Below are positions 44,290 through 55,119 of a stretch of 64,000 nt of DNA, piece after piece. The notes under the pieces are model-generated. The model did no database searches. It worked only from the letters and a program-made list of their open reading frames with translations, and was not told the DNA's origin. Within the stretch, counting starts at the first letter, position 1. The number at the start of each line of letters is the position of its first letter. The stretch is from Hippophae tibetana. Lineage: Eukaryota; Streptophyta; Magnoliopsida; Rosales; Elaeagnaceae. Made by a program: the position numbers and the translations under genes. The stretch is taken from assembly GCA_037013495.1 (NCBI GenBank), contig CM072811.1, forward strand, positions 17,118,659 through 17,182,658, written 5' to 3'.

Positions 44290-44496
44290 TTCAACTAACC
44301 CCACTCGCAATTTCTATCCTTATTGAATCCCTATGTTGTAGCAGTCTCGTGCTACCCTTTTCTCTCTTAGGACAATCTCAATTCCCATTTTTGTTCTGAA
44401 CTTTAATGTTAGGTGATAGATGGAAGATACTGCCCTTGTAGAATCTGAAAACAATCATCTTAAGATGTCATTGTAAGGTAAGGGGTAGTTGACTAC
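44290..44496 (-). pseudogene. Tat-like protease, C-terminal part (below the LTR insertion)
   Basis: Minus-strand reading from 44496: YPLPYNDILR, then STRAVSSIYHLTLKF and MGIEIVLREKRVARDCY. These correspond to the typical YNAILGR, AVPSTYHQLLKFPT and REC blocks that end the protease region of Tat elements. It continues the protease half that lies above the solo LTR at 46493-46770. Confidence 0.75.
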
Positions 44497-45376
44497 TTTT
44501 GTGTGTTTTACAACACACAAAAACGTGCAAGTATACACGGTCACAAGTAATAAAATTTGATAAGTAAGTTATCGTTCCCACGGAGATTTGTTACTATAGT
44601 TTGTTGAGTACTAAAATTATATCTCTATGATTTTATTCAAAACGCTCGTTGATTTTAACAAATTTAAGAAAACAGTTTGAAAACAAAATAAAAGAAATCT
44701 AGGATTGCAATTTTTCACCAAATTAATCAACTCAAATCATATTATTTTCTTTTGATTTATATTTTTTTGTACATTTAATTTGTCAACCGAAAACTTCAAT
44801 TTTTATTCATACATCTTTTCCGAGCTCCGTACAAACACACCTCGTTAAATTAATTCACTATATTCCTATGAAAATTAAATTCACCGAGATTCATTACGTT
44901 TTAAGTTTTCAAATGGCCACACATACAATTAGGGTATATTCCTATCCTTCATCATACATGTCATTCTATCTACGAGCAATATACACACAAATGCCTCTTC
45001 CAAGTTTATTTATGTGCCACGGATCGTTTTGATAAGATTCGTAAATAATCAAAAAGCATTAAGCACAAAATAGAATGAACAAATCGAACGTCTTATAAAT
45101 CTATCAAAAACAGTTAAAATAAAAACATCATAAATTTAGATCAAATGCAACCCTAGAAAAATTAAATTACTTCATAAAATTAAAATAAAAATTATAACAG
45201 ATACAGAAAAATAAGATGAAGAAGAAGAAAAATTAAAACATCAATTAGAACAAATATTTGGCACACGCAGAATACAACAAAAGCCAATAATGGCTTCTGT
45301 GTGTTCCACAACCAACACACAAACATTACAAAAATTACAAACTCAAAAAAACTTCTAAACTCTATCATCTTATCTC

Positions 45377-45385
45377 CTATTTATA
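45377..45385 (-). promoter_or_regulatory. TATA box of family-B LTR
   Basis: Plus-strand CTATTTATA is TATAAATAG on the minus strand, the same strand as the LTR 5' end at 46492. Transcription should run toward lower coordinates. Confidence 0.65.
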
Positions 45386-45592
45386 CCTAAAAAAATACAT
45401 CAAAAATATTAAAATTTAATACATGCGGGGGACAGAGAAGTGTGGGACAAATAATAAATTAAAAAGCGTGGGGGACAAAATTGTATCGAAAACTGGAATG
45501 AAAACGTGTAAGTGGCGAGCCGTGCGTTTCTGTTTTTCTTTTCAATAAACTCTACCACATGTCGCGATATGATTCGCTGAAATAAATGGGAC

Positions 45593-45812
45593 ACATGGCA
45601 GCACCTCATTTGTTGCAAGGAATGGGCACACGTAGAAAATGAAGCACGAGATTGGGGCACGTGAAGCGTGGGGGCAACGGCTGGAATGCGTGCGAGATTC
45701 GGTGCTTTCGCACTTATCGTAACTTGCCACGTGTCATAACAGGATTGGCTTAAAAATATAGTATGACATGTGGCATCTTCTGATTAGCGACAAGGATTCG
45801 TGCAGACACGTG
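45593..45812 (-). promoter_or_regulatory. G-box/ABRE-like cluster in family-B LTR
   Basis: Three CACGTG cores at 45658-45663, 45728-45733 (gccacgtgtc) and 45807-45812 (gacacgtggc), plus near-matches (acacatggca at 45592, gacatgtggc at about 45766). They lie about 270-430 bases upstream of the LTR TATA box. Such cores are bound by plant bZIP and bHLH factors; actual response is untested. Confidence 0.55.
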
Positions 45813-46492
45813 GCTTCATTTGATTCGCTAAAGATCAGGTTGCACGCAGAGATCAGCGCACGGGATCAGAGGCGCGCGTACGTGGGGGACAGCGGTTGGA
45901 CGCGTCAGAGATGTGGGTCCCACCTGCACGCCGGTCTGCACAGCAGGTGGGCCCCACTCCGGCGCCGAGCCGCGTGATAGAGGAATTCTGCACCCACTCT
46001 CCTTGGTCGGGTTTGAAGAACACGCACACATCCTAACCGTTTATGCGTTGATCTGATAGTCCACAGTGAAGCGTGAATGATGCCGCGTGGAATTTCTCTC
46101 CTGCGCAGAAAAATCACTTTTATTAATTGTATTTTCACCCACAAATATTTTTCAAATTACATTTTAAACTTTGTTTAATTGCAATATAGCCCTTTTGGTA
46201 ATTTAAATTAAATTTTTAAACTTTTAATAATTAAAATTAAGCCCGATTTTAATTTAAATTATATTTTTGACTTTTACAAATTGCAATTAAACACTCTGTT
46301 ATTTGAAATTATATTTTTGGACACAAATTTGCAATTAAGTACGTTTTCGATACAAATTATTTAATTTTTATTAAAATATTTAAAAAACAGTAAATACTAA
46401 TTTATTAAACTAAAATTAACTAAAAATATTAAGAACATAGCAATTTTAATTAATAAAATAAGTGAAAATAACTATATAAAATACTGTTATCA

Positions 46493-48037
46493 ACTACCAA
46501 AAAGTTAATAATGATGGTTATGATAGCACATCCTTCCTCAATTATGATTGGGTGCTCAAAACTTCCATCTAAGGTGAGAGGTTTTCTATAGAAGAAATTC
46601 AAAGGAATGTTCAATGGCTTGAAGGGATGTTGTAGCTTCATTTTCTTCTAAACATCCTTGAACAAGATGTCCAATGAGCTTTCAGTATCTACTAAGACCT
46701 GATAAATCTTTTTATTATAATCTATATGGTTAAGACTGCAACATCATATTGTGGATGCACGAATCATGCTACTTCTTACTTAGTGAAGACCATATCTTTT
46801 GGAATCATTCTAGGCTCTTTACCCTTGCCATGGTTCTGTATAATATGGAATACCTCTTGGATGGCTACCAATCCTTTAGCTTATGCCTTCCTGGCGTGGT
46901 TAGTATCCCTATCTGTTGAGTCTCCCAAGATGGTTCAAACTTCATTCAAGCTTGAAGGCTCGTACTCCTCTACTTGGTTTGTAGGGGCTATTAGGGTAAT
47001 GTCATGCTTAGCTCACCCAAAGTCTTTCAGGTAGTCTTTATGTATCTAGTGCTTGATTTCCCTTTGGAGCTCCCAACAATAATCTATTTTGTGGCCAAAG
47101 TCCCGATGGAACTTGTAGTATAAATTTTGGTTCTAGTAAGATGGGGAACTTTATAACTTTCTAGGGTGCTTAAAGAGTCTTGAGTCTTAGACCTGCATTA
47201 ATACTTGTTCCCGAGTAGTATTCATAGGAATAAATTTTTTGAAGTTGTTCCAAGGCTGTAAGGTTCCATTTTTCTTTGGGGCCTCTTCTTTCATATCCCT
47301 ACTTTTAAACTTCTTGCCTTGTAAATTCTTGAGTTTTGTTTTCAATCTTTCTCTTCTGAGGATGGTTCTTTATTGCGCTTCTATGGTGATTGGCCATGTC
47401 TTCGATGTTTATTGTCATAGTCACAATCCTAGTCATCTCTTTATAAGGCAACTAATGAATCTTTTCTACTAGTCTTGCCCATAAGGGTCTCTTGTGAAGA
47501 CCAAAAAGGAATGCATTGACTGCCAGTGAATTTGAGTTATCTTTGACTTGAATCTTCTCATTACTAGAGCGATCAAAGTAATATTTTAGTGACTCACATT
47601 CTTTTTGAGTCAGCCTAATCTGATGTGTTGAGGTCTTAGTCTTATCTTTCCTAAGAAGTGAGCGAGGAACTATCTTGCAAACTTTGAGAAATTCCAATCG
47701 TTCCTAGCTTGAGAGTCCTATAGTAGACTCTAGCCTTGCCTATCGGTGTCATAGAAAGTGCTATGCAACTAATAACATCATTATGCATATAGAGATTAAC
47801 CCAATTCTGGAACAAGTCAAGGTAGTTTAAGGGGTTAGAGGACCCATTGTAAGTTCCAATGAAAGGTTGCTTGAACTTACCTCCCAACAAAGTAGATAAT
47901 ACCTTTAAGGTGAAGGGATTTTGAGTGAAATCACCATAATCTGGATGCCATTTCGCTCCATTAAGTCTTTTCTCAATCTTGTGGAACTGATATTTCAAGT
48001 ATCCCAATTGTGTAGTAGGAGTAAAATGATCGCCCAT
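46493..48037 (-). pseudogene. Tat-like gag and protease N-terminal part
   Basis: Minus strand. Gag core: KFKQPFIGTYNGSSNPLNYL and LFQNWVNLYMHND (about 47900-47780), ALSMTPIGKARVYYRTL (about 47760-47710), then after a frame change RLTQKECESLKYYFDRS and VNAFLFGLHKRPLWARLV (47630-47460). Further on comes YKFHRDFGHKIDYCWELQREI (about 47110-47055, CCHC-like Tat motif) and LGDSTDRDTNHARKA. The protease follows: YQVLVDTESSLDILFKDV (about 46705-46655; the usual DTGSS is DTESS, so the active-site Gly is lost) and the stretch up to IIINFLVV at 46493, where the family-B LTR cuts in. Several stops. Confidence 0.82.
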
Positions 48038-48764
48038 TCCCTATGCCACTTGTTTATTATGGCCAAAGTCAGAGACTTTTCAAAGAAGCTTTCTTAGCAA
48101 GAGAGAGCATAACGCTTGCCCTCAAGGTGGTTCCTCAATTTTGAGCGTCTTATGCTCAAGTGTTTAAGATCTAGTTGGCTTCCACCAGCTTGATTTTCGG
48201 TGGCTAAGTGTGCCATAGGTGGGCCGCCATTCTAGTTTTTTACACCCATGTCTTATGGATCCTGAATGTGGGGAACAAATCTCATATGGACATGGCCTTT
48301 TTAGTTGTTCTTGGTACTATGCAATTGATGCTATTCTCTTAGGGTTTCATGCCTTATTGGTTCTAGAGATCATGAGTGGATCATTAAGGCACTAGGGTGC
48401 CCCTATGAGTTCATCTGGAGCTATATTTGTTGCTACATCATGAGTTACAGCTTTCCCAACTTTTGATCCATGGTTGGTTTATTGGGCTTAGCACCCTTAT
48501 TGTTTCTCTTAGTCTTTCTTGGTGGCGATTGATTGCTCACTTGGACCTTCACCTACTTTTTGTCTTGAGAATAGTGGAGAGTTTTGAAAACTTTATTATG
48601 AGTTCATCCTAGTGACTCAATGGATCAAACACATTGTTATGACATAAATTAATGGAGAATGTAATGAACTTTGTGAAGAATACAAAGAATACAGAGAATG
48701 TTCATGACTTTTCACTAGCTTAATTAATTGAACAACAAATTATTTTTCCACAAATAACATTAGA
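48038..48764 (-). other. 5' untranslated region of Tat-like element
   Basis: Lies between the 5' LTR and gag. No gene. A primer-binding site directly inside the LTR (minus strand TCTAATGTTATTTG...) was not recognised as matching a known tRNA end. Confidence 0.5.
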
Positions 48765-49264
48765 TGTTGAAGCTAATTTCTATTATGTCATATTCTCTTA
48801 ACACGTGGACCTACATTCACAAGAAAACCATGTCAAAAGGGACATTGGTGGGTGTCGTATCCACTCTGATGCTTAAGTAAGTTTTTGAGAGAAAAACTAA
48901 GATCAGGGAGAGCTTGATAGAGTGTGAGTGGTAAGCTTAGATAGTTTTTGCGTAAACTTATGCGTACATTTTATGTTTATGAGGACATATTTAAAGGTTT
49001 TGGTGGATGACATAATCGTAAATAACTAATATCGATTTATTAATATTTAAATTTGTAATATTTAAATATTAAATTAATTAATATATAATTATTTAGAATA
49101 TTAAGGACTTTCCATAAATATGAAATTTGTAATTAATATTCATTTTGAATTTAAATAACAAAATATATATATGACTGTGTGGTGATTGTACCTATTTAAT
49201 TCTCTAAGTCGATGTAGAGTAATCAAATAGTGCCACACGTACATAATGATTCTCTTATCCAGCA
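48765..49264 (-). repeat. 5' LTR of Tat-like element
   Basis: Plus strand starts TGTTGAAGCTAATTTC and ends CTTATCCAGCA. Matches 36605-37082 across its length; AAAGG follows at 49265-49269. Confidence 0.88.
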
Positions 49265-49444
49265 AAAGGTATGTTATTATTGCTAGTTTTTCCATATAAA
49301 TGATCATAATCCTATGTCTTTTATTAGAAAACCAATCATTTTAGTAGTCACAATTTTTTTATGCCATGATATTTGCATAATATTTATTATGTATTGATTA
49401 TTTTCTAGTCCACTATAAATAGAATTCAATTAATAAAAAAATAT

Positions 49445-50628
49445 ATGAATGGATTTTAGTTACAGATCTAATTAACTAGAGTAAGTTAATAGGTAATTAA
49501 TAAAAATATGTCAAACTAAAATTTCACATAGAATCAGACATATAATCGCGTGTAAATAAAATAATACAAAAATAGGAATTGACGCATGAGATTTAGGTTG
49601 AAACAAATTAGGCCACACTAATGACGAAAGACGAAAACCACTGGTTTATGAGACAACTTAACTATCTACTATGAAAATAATGTTTGATTACAAAGTTAGG
49701 ACTTAAACTAAGTGTTACAGATAATGCATATTCTATGATATGGTGAAACCATCTTCCCTTATATCTTGATAGGTTATATGTACACTAAAAAACAAAAAAC
49801 ATATATAGGCACACAACTTATCCTGAAGGGCTTATTGTTTATTAGTTAAGTGTATATAATAACAGAAAAGGATAAAGAAACATAGTACACAAATGATGAG
49901 GAACAACTAATAGAATATTAAAGTGTTACTCCCTTATTGTGAATAAATTTGAACACTCAATGATTTCTCCCCCTATGTCCAATCTCTCCCACCAAAAATT
50001 TTCAAATAGGAACTCTCCCCCTAAATTAACTCTCTTTATATATTTTCAATTAACGCTATTAACACTTAATAACTCTCTCCCTTTTTATCATATGAATAAG
50101 TAACACAATGAAGAAGTAAAGAAAAATAGGTTAAGGAAATACACAGTGTATTGAATGATGAAATCAAAGTACATCAACAAATAGAATTCTATTACACTTC
50201 AAAACAAGAAAATCAAATGCATAAGAATAAAATGATTTCCAACAACCAAAGAAATAGTATAATGTAAATAAAACACAAAAAGAAAATGATCATTGTTCTG
50301 GAGGTTGAAATCCATACTAGGAGTGCATATCTTTGATTATAGAATATGTAGCCTTTTTTCATTCATCCATGTCATTCATTTTTTTGATAAAGGCGTTCCA
50401 TTTGAGTTGATAATGCTTCCATTCTCATTCATTTTCATCCTCAAATAAGTACTCGTGAGAAGGTTCAGAAGCAAATATATTTTCCATTTCAACATCTCCA
50501 AAAATGTCATCTATTGTTCTTCCACTGGTTCCAATATTAAAAGCGGCTCCACTGCTAGTACTAACATCAGCATATATGTGTCTCTTTGTGGGACACCCGT
50601 AGTAAGAATCAATTGGGTAATGAGGCCA
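49445..50628 (-). mobile_element. Copia-related LTR and 3' internal fragment
   Basis: The first 330 bases from TGAATGGATTTTAG (49445) resemble the copia LTR at 63038 (by eye about 70 percent). Above this, ctccccctatgtcc (about 49970) and aactctccccctaaat (about 50012) are purine tracts on the minus strand of the kind found before copia 3' LTRs. At 50628-50425 a minus-strand frame reads YPIDSYYGCPTKRHI and continues acidic; I do not recognise it. Likely the 3' end of a minus-strand copia element whose 5' part is beyond element C at 59786-64000, though the LTR pair does not match well enough to prove it. Confidence 0.45.
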
Positions 50629-52108
50629 TGATGAGTACTTAAAGAGCATTAAAATTATCGTGATTTAATGTAATTTAATTGATTAAATAGATTTATATTT
50701 GTATAATTTTATCATATTTTTATATAAATTTTTCTTTTTAGAATTACAGGTATTTTTATTGTTTTTCAGGTATTTTCGTTCAAAAATAACTTAAAGATTA
50801 AAAAAAATACTGGAGGCAATACATCACAAATATGTTGAGAAAAGAAATGGGGAAAAGTAAAAGAGATGGAAAAATTGGACAAAATGTGTCAAAAAATTTA
50901 AAAACGCTAAAATTTCGTGTGTAACCGTCCATCTATGCCAAGTCTCGTGTGCACCAACATGCATGCCCAACACATGGCTGCATATAGTTGGCATATGCCT
51001 AGCACACACTCATGCGAGCCTGTCCAAAATCAATATTTAAAATATTTTCTCACCTTTTTTGGCTTTTTCCTCACCTATAAAAGGACCCTCTCTAAAAAGT
51101 GTTTTTTTAATTTTTAGTTTTAAAGTTCTTCTCTTATTGAGAAGACCTAGCTATGCTTTTATAGATTTGTAGTTTTTGATTCAATAAAAGGAAATAAAAA
51201 TTCATTCAGAGTTTTTCCATCAATAGAATTAACATCAAAGTTTTGTAAGGATTTTTTGAGGTATAATTTTAAAATGAATTCTTTAGAGTTATTTTTTTTA
51301 TGTTTTATTATTATATATTATGTTTAAATTTATTATGACTCGCTGTTTGTAGACATGATATAATAATAATGTTATTATGCTTGCGAAATATTAAATAGGT
51401 AAAACATCTTTATAAAATAAATTGATTTTATTTTTATTCAAGATTTTATATTAAGGATGTTAGAGAGAAATATATTATTTTTCATTACAAACTTAAATTT
51501 GAAAATTATATTTTCAGGTTTATTTATCCGATTTGATTTAGAGTAGTGCTCTGTTATTTGTTGGTACAATCACCCGATAGTTAGAGTAAAACTCTATTTC
51601 AAAAGTTTTTATAAGAGCTATTATTTGAAAATGTATTAACAACATATCTTTAGTATTGGTTTTAAAACTTAAAAGTTAGTACTGAGATAATTAAATTTTT
51701 AGGTTTAGTTTGGATACCTTGAATAAAGTTTAAAATATCTAATCCCACTAAAGGTGGTATTTAAATGGTTTATTTTTAATCTCTTAAAAAATGGAATTAA
51801 TTTAATTAATCTAATTAATTGTTGACCCCGCTCATAAGTGTTAATTGATTTGTTTAATTAACAAAGAATATCTAACCCCACTAAAGATGGTATTGATATA
51901 AAAAATAGAATCAATAAATATTAATTTATATCTTTAATAACCTAAAGAATATGAGCAAGTATAATTAACTTAATTATTATATCTTTAAATACTGCACTTT
52001 TATGAACGATAAAAAATTGCATAATTATTTATTGAATCCATATCTATGTTTATTTTTTTATGATATTAGATTAGGAAATACAAAACCAAATTATCGTGAC
52101 TAGATATC
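50629..52108 (+). repeat. 5' LTR of element C (3' end missing)
   Basis: Starts TGATGAGTACTTAAAGAGCA; close to 58209 and 37213 along its length. It shares the TATA region (about 51075), the stem-loop words (about 51740, 51833, 51880) and the accaaattatcgtgac block (about 52085). Similarity stops near 52108, about 230 bases before the LTR end in the 37213 copy. Confidence 0.85.
50930..51025. repeat. U3 GC-richer repeat block of 5' LTR
   Basis: Short block with repeated catgccc/cacacat words at the U3 position where other family-C LTRs carry longer minisatellites. Only two or three degenerate units remain. Confidence 0.5.
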
Positions 52109-52129
52109 TTTCTTAGATAAGTCTACTAT

Positions 52130-53290
52130 TTTTCAATTTAGGAGCTAGATATGCAAGAGAAGGAGGACTGATTTCCACTACAAGTAGCCTTGGGAAATGC
52201 TGGGGATATGCAAAAAAATGATGAAGGACTATGCAATGCCAATCATTGGGAATGAAACTTCTAGCATACAATTGCAAGAGGTTGCAAGGAACTATGAGTT
52301 GAAAAAGAATAATTATTCTTTGTTGCCTTCCTTTTACGTTATCCCTAATGAAGACCCTTTGCATTTTATTAGAGAATTCTATGTTATTGTCCAAACCTTT
52401 CCACTGTAGAGAATTGATGAAGATCAACTTAGGATGAGGTGTTTTCCGTACACCCTCAAGGATAAAGCTTGGTCATGGTTCATTACTCTACATCTGGGTT
52501 CTCTAACAACTTGGGAGGCATTCTATGAAAAGATTATGGGTAGGTTCTATTCCCATCAAAAGACTATCGATCTAAGGACGAAGATAGTAACGTTTTCTCA
52601 AATGGATGAAGAGCCATTTCATGAAGCTTGGGAAAGATTCAAACTCCTTTTCATTCAATGTCCTCATCACAGCTTTCCATTATAGCTACAAAACCAATTC
52701 TTTTATGATGAATTGACACTATAGAGTGAGTACATGGTTGATAATGCTACTGGAGGAGTTGTGGGAGCAAAAACCGTAGAGGAAACCTATAGTCTCTATG
52801 AGCTGTTGGGTTCTAATTCATAATAAAGAAATACTAGAAGAAGGAGAGCAAGAGTCAATGAAGTTGGCTCTAGTAATGAAATGACCTTGCAACTTGTTGA
52901 ATTGACAAAGCAAGTGCCACTTCTCACTACCTACCAAATTCCAAATCAAGAGGTGTGTGAAGTGTGTTTTTCAATTGGGCAAGATGCTCGTAATTGTTCA
53001 TATCTTGTGATTCTAGTGTGGATTCCATAGAGGAAATCAATTCCTTTCAAAGGTAACATCTAAACACCAAACATTTACCAAGCCTACACCCAATGTCAAA
53101 CACTAAGGCCATATAAAAACGACCCTTATCGACCAAATCAATCTTTTAAGCCAACTTTAGTGGATAGCTTGAATGCTTTTATTCAAGTTAGTCATGACAA
53201 CCAATTAATGAATAATCAAAGGTTGAGAACTATGAAGACTCTGGTTAAAATGATTGAACAAGCGAAGGATGTAGGAACCATTCGAAGTGT
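52130..53290 (+). pseudogene. Element C gag remnant
   Basis: Gag protein. Reads MKDYAMPIIG and YSLLPSFYVIPNEDPLHFI (52205-52375), then DEDQLRMRCFPYTLKDKAW, LGSLTTWEAFYEKIMGRF, TKIVTFSQMDEEPFHEAWE and FIQCPHHSFPL (52420-52685), the Retrotrans_gag core. After a stop come VELTKQVPLLTTYQIPNQEV and a zinc-knuckle-like CEVCFSIGQDARNC (about 52960-53000), then LNAFIQVSHDNQLMNNQRL (53170-53230). Stops at about 52409 and 52683 and frameshifts make it inactive. It is nearly collinear with the split gag of element D. Confidence 0.85.
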
Positions 53291-53479
53291 AAGGTAATCA
53301 ATACTAGTTTACCTAAAATCTCTAAAGATCTACCTTGTAGTTCAGCTAACAAAGAAGGTGAAATTCTAATCTCACAAAAAGGAGAGACAAGTGCTAAACT
53401 TGAAAAACCTTCAGAAAAACTCATTGGGGAGTCATCCGACATCCCAAAAAATTCAAAAGACAACATAACCACACCAACT

Positions 53480-53760
53480 ACAAGTACCTTTTCCACACTG
53501 GCTGAAAGAATCCAAACAAGATAAGCAATTCTATGATCTTTTTAATATGCATTCTAAAGTACATATCAATTTACCATTATTAGAAGTGATCATGAATGTT
53601 CCCTCTTATGCTAAGTTTTCAAATAATTGAACACTAAGAAAATGGGGTATGAACTTAATGAGCGAGTAGTGGTATCAGAAATTTCTAGTGCATTACTTCA
53701 GCACTGACTTCCCCCTAAGTTGAAGGACCCTAGAAGTTTATCATAAATATAGCTATAGGG
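53480..53760 (+). pseudogene. Element C pre-protease linker
   Basis: Reads DKQFYDLFNMHSKVHINLPL, VPSYAKF, YELNERVVVSEISSALLQH and LPPKLKDPRSF (to about 53755), the conserved stretch between gag and protease in this clade. It stops where the inverted patch begins, so the protease active site (DLGAS block) and the flap block are absent. Confidence 0.8.
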
Positions 53761-53914
53761 AAAAAATAAGAAAAATGTTTACAGTAGAAAAAATAATATT
53801 TATCACTCAGAATAAAGAAAAATGGGCTTAAAATATTTCTCACAAGGGTTGTCTCCACTCTTTGATTCCTAAAAACCAATTTTGGGTTTAATATAATTTC
53901 CACACCTTATCAAG
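53761..53914 (-). repeat. Inverted patch replacing protease and RT start
   Basis: Nearly the reverse complement of 56961-57119, in the 3' non-coding region of the same element; the same block occurs at about 8630-8750 in element D, in its normal minus-strand place. It sits exactly between LPPKLKDPRSF and the RT block DHFTLPFID, where about 1.2 kb of coding sequence is present in element A. Confidence 0.88.
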
Positions 53915-55119
53915 ATCACTTTACTCTTCCATTCATTGATTAAATGTTGGAAAGATTAGCTGGGCACGAATTTTACTGTTTTCTAGATGGATTATATGGA
54001 TATTATCAAGTTCCAATAGCACCAGAAGATCAGGAAAAGATCATATTTACATATCCTTTTCGAAGAATGCCATTTGGGTTATGCAATGCCCTCACCACAT
54101 TCTAGAGATGTATGATGTCTATCTTCTCGAACATGGTGGAAAAATTCATTGAGGTTTTCATGGATGATTTCTATCTTTGGAAACTCATTTGGTGATTGCT
54201 TGCATAAATTGACTTTTGTTTTAGAAAGATGCATTGAATGCAATCTAACCCTTAGTTAGGAGAGAAGTCATTTTATGCTTCAATAAGTAATAGTGTTGGA
54301 ACATATAATTTCAAACAAAGGTATTGAAGTTGATAAGGAAAAAGTTGAATTGATTTCCAAATTACCTCCCCTACATCTGTTAAGGGGATAAGAAGCTTCT
54401 TAGGACATGTAGGATTTTACAGATGATTTATTAAAGATTTCTCTAAAATAAGTCATCCTTTATGTAACCTATTATCAAAAGATGTTTATTTTGATTTCAA
54501 TGATGACTGCTATATTGCCTTTAATACCTTGAAAGAGAAACTAACATATGCCCCTATTATTATGGCACCAAACTGGTCTTTATTCTTTGAAATAATGTGT
54601 GATGCTTCCGATTATGCTGTCAGAGCAATCTTGGGATAAAGAGTGGATAAGCATTTTCATGTCATCTATTATACTAGTAAAACATTCAATGACGCCCAAA
54701 TGAATTATACCACCACTGAAAAGGAATTCTTGGCTATAGTGTTTCTTTATACAAATTCTGGTCTTAATTAGTAGGATCTAAAGTGATTGTTTATTATGAT
54801 CATGCTGCTTCAAGATACCTATTAAGTACACCGAATGCCAAGCCAAGATTAATCAAGTGGATCTTACTCTTACATGAATTTGACCTAGAAATCAAGGATA
54901 AGAAAGAAGTGAAAACTTAGTGGCTGACCACTTGTCTAGGTTGATTTTTGACTTCAATTCTCTTAAGGGTGAGAGTAATGAAGATATAGTTGAAACCTTT
55001 CCCGATGAATACTTATTTTCAATAGGTCCAAATCCATGGTATGCTAATATTGTAAACTATCTTACCATTGGTATTTTGAGACCTAACACTTTATATCAAG
55101 ACAAGAAAAAGGTTCTTTA
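53915..55119 (+). pseudogene. Element C reverse transcriptase / RNase H remnant
   Basis: Begins inside the polymerase with DHFTLPFID (53915), then AGHEFYCFLDGLYGYYQVP, FPFRRMPFGLCNA-type sequence (about 54055-54090), the catalytic FMDDF block (54158-54172, followed by a frame break), VKGIRSFLGHVGFYR (about 54375-54420), FSKISHPLCNLLSKD (about 54440-54483), and RNase H: EIMCDASDYAV (54590), NYTTTEKEFLAIV (about 54705). The stretch around 54920-54945 reads ADHLSRL. The N-terminal fingers are missing because of the inverted patch. Stops near 53941, 54106 and 54640 and several frameshifts. Confidence 0.85.

Larger units (their letters stand above)
44497..46492 (-). repeat. Solo LTR, family B, TSD ACTAC
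   Basis: Bounded by identical ACTAC (44492-44496; 46493-46497). Minus strand begins TGATAACAGTATTTTATATA at 46492; the far end is ...ACACACAAAA at 44497 (a CA end three bases inward is possible). A TATA box (TATAAATAG, minus strand, 45377-45385) and, upstream of it, three G-boxes give the orientation. The sequence gggaacgataac near the far end is typical of U5. No internal region is present. The 254 bases next to the 5' end recur at 1-254 at about 96 percent. Confidence 0.88.
36605..49264 (-). mobile_element. Pol-less Tat-like gypsy element, TSD AAAGG
   Basis: Two LTRs (36605-37082, 478 bp; 48765-49264, 500 bp) with identical 5-bp flanks AAAGG (36600-36604; 49265-49269). Between them, on the minus strand, are gag (48037 to about 46990) and protease (about 46770 to 44290, split by a family-B solo LTR). 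No reverse transcriptase or integrase block was found. Then come tandem repeats (43130-43870) and, on the plus strand, an antisense ORF of the Transposase_28 type (about 40088-41990). This order (gag-pro, repeat-rich 3' part, antisense ORF near the 3' LTR) fits the Tat lineage (Grande/Retand/Ogre group) with pol lost. Two solo LTRs lie inside: 37213-39125 and 44497-46492. Confidence 0.82.

Noticed and set aside
45409..46144. Several open frames of 60-83 codons in a GC-richer stretch
   Set aside because: They fall inside the U3 of the family-B solo LTR; no family resemblance and frames overlap on both strands.
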